Origin: Pseudoxanthomonas kalamensis DSM 18571
GTDB lineage: Bacteria > Pseudomonadota > Gammaproteobacteria > Xanthomonadales > Xanthomonadaceae
Direction: 5' to 3'
Length of the DNA: 64,000 bases
Assembly: GCF_010211745.1 (NCBI RefSeq)
Contig: NZ_PDWQ01000002.1
Span: forward strand, 434,001 to 498,000
Below the pieces are notes generated by a model that worked only from the letters and a program-made list of their open reading frames with translations, was not told where the DNA came from and searched no databases. Below, one piece after another: positions 62,122 to 64,000 of this stretch. The first letter of the stretch is position 1; the number at the start of each line of letters is the position of its first letter. The translations under genes were made by a program, and so were the position numbers.

Positions 62122-64000
62122 TCAGAACTTGCCGTAATAGCCTTCCTTGAGCGCATCGAACAGGTTGGCGGCGGTGTGCATCTCACCGTCGTATTCGATC
62201 TGTTCGTTGCCCTTGACCTCGACGCTCGAGCCGTCTTCCAGCTCGAAGCGGTAGGTGGTGTTCTCCAGGTCGGCTTCCTTGACCAGCACGCCCTGGAAGG
62301 CGGCCGGGTTGAAGCGGAACGTGGTGCAGCCCTTCAGCCCCTGCTGGTAGGCGTAGCGGTAGATGTCCTTGAACTCCTCGTACGGGTAGTCGGTCGGGAC
62401 ATTGGCGGTCTTGGAGATGGAGCTGTCCACCCACTTCTGCGCCGCGGCCTGCACGTCGACATGCTCCTTCGGGCTGATGTCGTCGGCGGCGATGAAGTAG
62501 TCCGGCAGCCGCGCCTCGGCCTCCTCGGCGAACGGCATCGCCTTCGGGTTGACCAGTTCGCGGTAGGCCAGCAGCTCGTAGCTGTAGACGTCGACCTTTT
62601 CCTTGGACTTCTTGCCCTCGCGAATGACGTTGCGGCTGTAGTGGTGGGCGAAGGACGGTTCGATGCCGTTGCTGGCGTTGTTGGCCAGGCTCAGCGAGAT
62701 GGTGCCGGTCGGGGCGATCGAGCTGTGATGAGTGAAGCGCGAGCCGATTTCGGCCAGTTCATCGACCAGGTCAGGCGCCACTTCGGCGACCCGCTGCATG
62801 TAGCGGCTGTAGCGGGCGTGCAGGACCTTGCCGGGGATCTGCTGGCCGACGCGCCAGCCGTCGGCGGCCATTTCCGGACGCTTGCGCAGCATCTCAGCGG
62901 TGACCTCGAAGCGCTCCTCCATGATCGGCGCGGCACCCTTCTCGCGGGCCAGGGCCAGGCCGGTTTCCCAGCCGGCGACCGCCATCTCGCGCGCCACCTG
63001 CTCGGTGAAGGTGCAGGAATCGGCGCTGCCATACTTCATCTTCAGCATGGTCAGGGTCGAACCCAGACCGAGGAAGCCCATGCCATGGCGGCGCTTGCGC
63101 ATGATCTCGTCGCGCTGCTGCTGCAGCGGCAGGCCATTGACCTCGACCACGTTGTCCAGCATGCGGGTGAACACGCGCACGACTTCCTTGTATTCCTCCC
63201 AGTCGAAGCGCGCCTGGTCGGTGAACGGGTCGCGCACGAAGGTGGTCAGGTTGACCGAGCCCAGCAGGCAGGCGCCGTACGGCGGCAGCGGTTGTTCACC
63301 GCAGGGGTTGGTGGCGCGGATGTTCTCGCACCACCAGTTGTTGTTCATCTCGTTGACCTTGTCGATCAGGATGAAGCCCGGCTCGGCGTAGTCGTACGTC
63401 GAGACCATGATCATGTCCCACAGGTGGCGCGCGCGCAGGCTGCCGTAGACCTTGCAGGCGACCAAGCCGTCGTCGCGGACCACGTAGCCGGCGGCCTGCG
63501 GCCAGTCGCGCCAAACCACCTGCTCGGCGTCGTCCAGGTCGACGTCGCCGGACTCCTTGGCGCTGATCGGGAACACCAGCGGCCATTCGTCGTCGTTCTC
63601 CACCGCCTGCATGAAGCCGTCGGTGATCAGCAGCGACAGGTTGAACTGGCGCAGGCGACCGTCCTCGCGCTTGGCGCGGATGAAGTCGCGCACGTCCGGA
63701 TGGGAAACGTCGAAGGTGCCCATCTGCGCGCCGCGGCGGCCGCCGGCCGAGGACACGGTGAAGCACATCTTGTCGTAGATATCCATGAACGACATCGGCC
63801 CGCTGGTGTACGCGCCGGCGCCGGCGACGAACGCCCCCTTCGGCCGCAGCGTGCTGAACTCGTAACCGATGCCGCAACCGGCCTTCAGGGTCAGGCCGGC
63901 CTCGTGGACCTTGTCCAGGATGCCGTCCATCGAGTCGGTGATGGTGCCGCTGACGGTGCAGTTGATGGTGCTGGTGGCCGGCTTGTGTTCCAGCGCGCCG
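62122..64000 (-). CDS. nrdJa: Class II (B12-dependent) ribonucleotide reductase, catalytic subunit NrdJa (5' end missing)
   Basis: The frame runs off the window; 626 codons are visible. Active-site cysteines are in place: INCTVSGTI (redox pair partner), ATNPCGEQPLPPYG (thiyl radical Cys) and ACLLGSVNL (second redox Cys). APTGTISLSLANNASNGIEP is the phosphate-binding region. It reduces ribonucleotides using adenosylcobalamin. The C-terminal domain that normally carries the reducing cysteines is missing and is supplied by NrdJb. It ends in KEGYYGKF. Confidence 0.93.
   Translation of the reverse strand, partial: GALEHKPATSTINCTVSGTITDSMDGILDKVHEAGLTLKAGCGIGYEFSTLRPKGAFVAGAGAYTSGPMSFMDIYDKMCFTVSSAGGRRGAQMGTFDVSHPDVRDFIRAKREDGRLRQFNLSLLITDGFMQAVENDDEWPLVFPISAKESGDVDLDDAEQVVWRDWPQAAGYVVRDDGLVACKVYGSLRARHLWDMIMVSTYDYAEPGFILIDKVNEMNNNWWCENIRATNPCGEQPLPPYGACLLGSVNLTTFVRDPFTDQARFDWEEYKEVVRVFTRMLDNVVEVNGLPLQQQRDEIMRKRRHGMGFLGLGSTLTMLKMKYGSADSCTFTEQVAREMAVAGWETGLALAREKGAAPIMEERFEVTAEMLRKRPEMAADGWRVGQQIPGKVLHARYSRYMQRVAEVAPDLVDELAEIGSRFTHHSSIAPTGTISLSLANNASNGIEPSFAHHYSRNVIREGKKSKEKVDVYSYELLAYRELVNPKAMPFAEEAEARLPDYFIAADDISPKEHVDVQAAAQKWVDSSISKTANVPTDYPYEEFKDIYRYAYQQGLKGCTTFRFNPAAFQGVLVKEADLENTTYRFELEDGSSVEVKGNEQIEYDGEMHTAANLFDALKEGYYGKF

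Noticed and set aside
1-64000. Prophage, CRISPR array, toxin-antitoxin pair, integrase, insertion sequence or tRNA gene
   Set aside because: Looked for on both strands; none of the expected motifs, repeats or gene sets was found.

Overview
The window looks like a chromosomal segment of a high-GC gammaproteobacterium of the Xanthomonadaceae (Lysobacterales). The evidence is gene order: hprK-rapZ-EIIA(Man)-ptsH-ptsI-mgtE, yqgE-ruvX-pyrB, the liuBCDE operon, and a class II ribonucleotide reductase split into NrdJa and NrdJb. The genus cannot be fixed from the sequence alone.

Layout. (1) 1-17.6 kb is ordinary high-GC chromosome: a regulatory PTS (RapZ, EIIA, HPr, EI), MgtE, an esterase, pyrB/ruvX/yqgE, msrC, bioD, a phasin with a palindromic operator candidate, queD, ribokinase, small envelope proteins, a Mrr-like membrane protein behind a sigma-54-like promoter, a SphA/MetA-type outer-membrane protein and a lipoprotein amidase. 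(2) 17.9-27.8 kb is visibly lower in GC and reads as an alcohol-oxidation module: membrane-anchored PQQ/heme alcohol dehydrogenase, outer-membrane channel, aldehyde dehydrogenase, acyl-CoA synthetase and enoyl-CoA hydratase, with MocR and TetR regulators. (3) 28.0-36.6 kb returns to high GC: liuB-liuC-liuD-liuE (3-methylcrotonyl-CoA to acetoacetate plus acetyl-CoA) without liuA, then a TonB-dependent receptor and an unknown protein. (4) 36.9-50.5 kb is a complete phenol meta-cleavage operon on the minus strand, again lower in GC. In transcription order it is catechol 2,3-dioxygenase (dmpB), phenol hydroxylase dmpKLMNOP, a degraded quinone-reductase remnant, dmpC, a glutathione S-transferase, dmpE, dmpH, dmpI, dmpF, dmpG, an atypical SDR, a tautomerase-family protein and a chloroplast-type ferredoxin. 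A sigma-54 -24/-12 element precedes dmpB. (5) 50.8-59.3 kb carries the DmpR/XylR-type activator behind a four-gene envelope module (DUF1302 barrel, DUF1329 protein, YCF48-like propeller, RND/MMPL transporter), with a divergent LysR regulator. (6) 60.5-64 kb is host-like again: nrdJb, a histone H1-like gene, and nrdJa running off the end.

How it works together. Phenol is hydroxylated to catechol by DmpKLMNOP, cleaved by DmpB, and taken through the 4-oxalocrotonate branch (DmpC, I, H, E) to pyruvate and acetaldehyde, then acetyl-CoA (DmpG, F). The hydrolytic branch enzyme DmpD is absent. The alcohol module plus liuBCDE could form a route for a branched C5 alcohol such as prenol, which would not need liuA; this is a hypothesis. 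The most novel-looking parts are the rearranged dmp operon with its extra genes, the DUF1302/DUF1329/YCF48/RND module tied to a phenol regulator, and small coupled ORFs.
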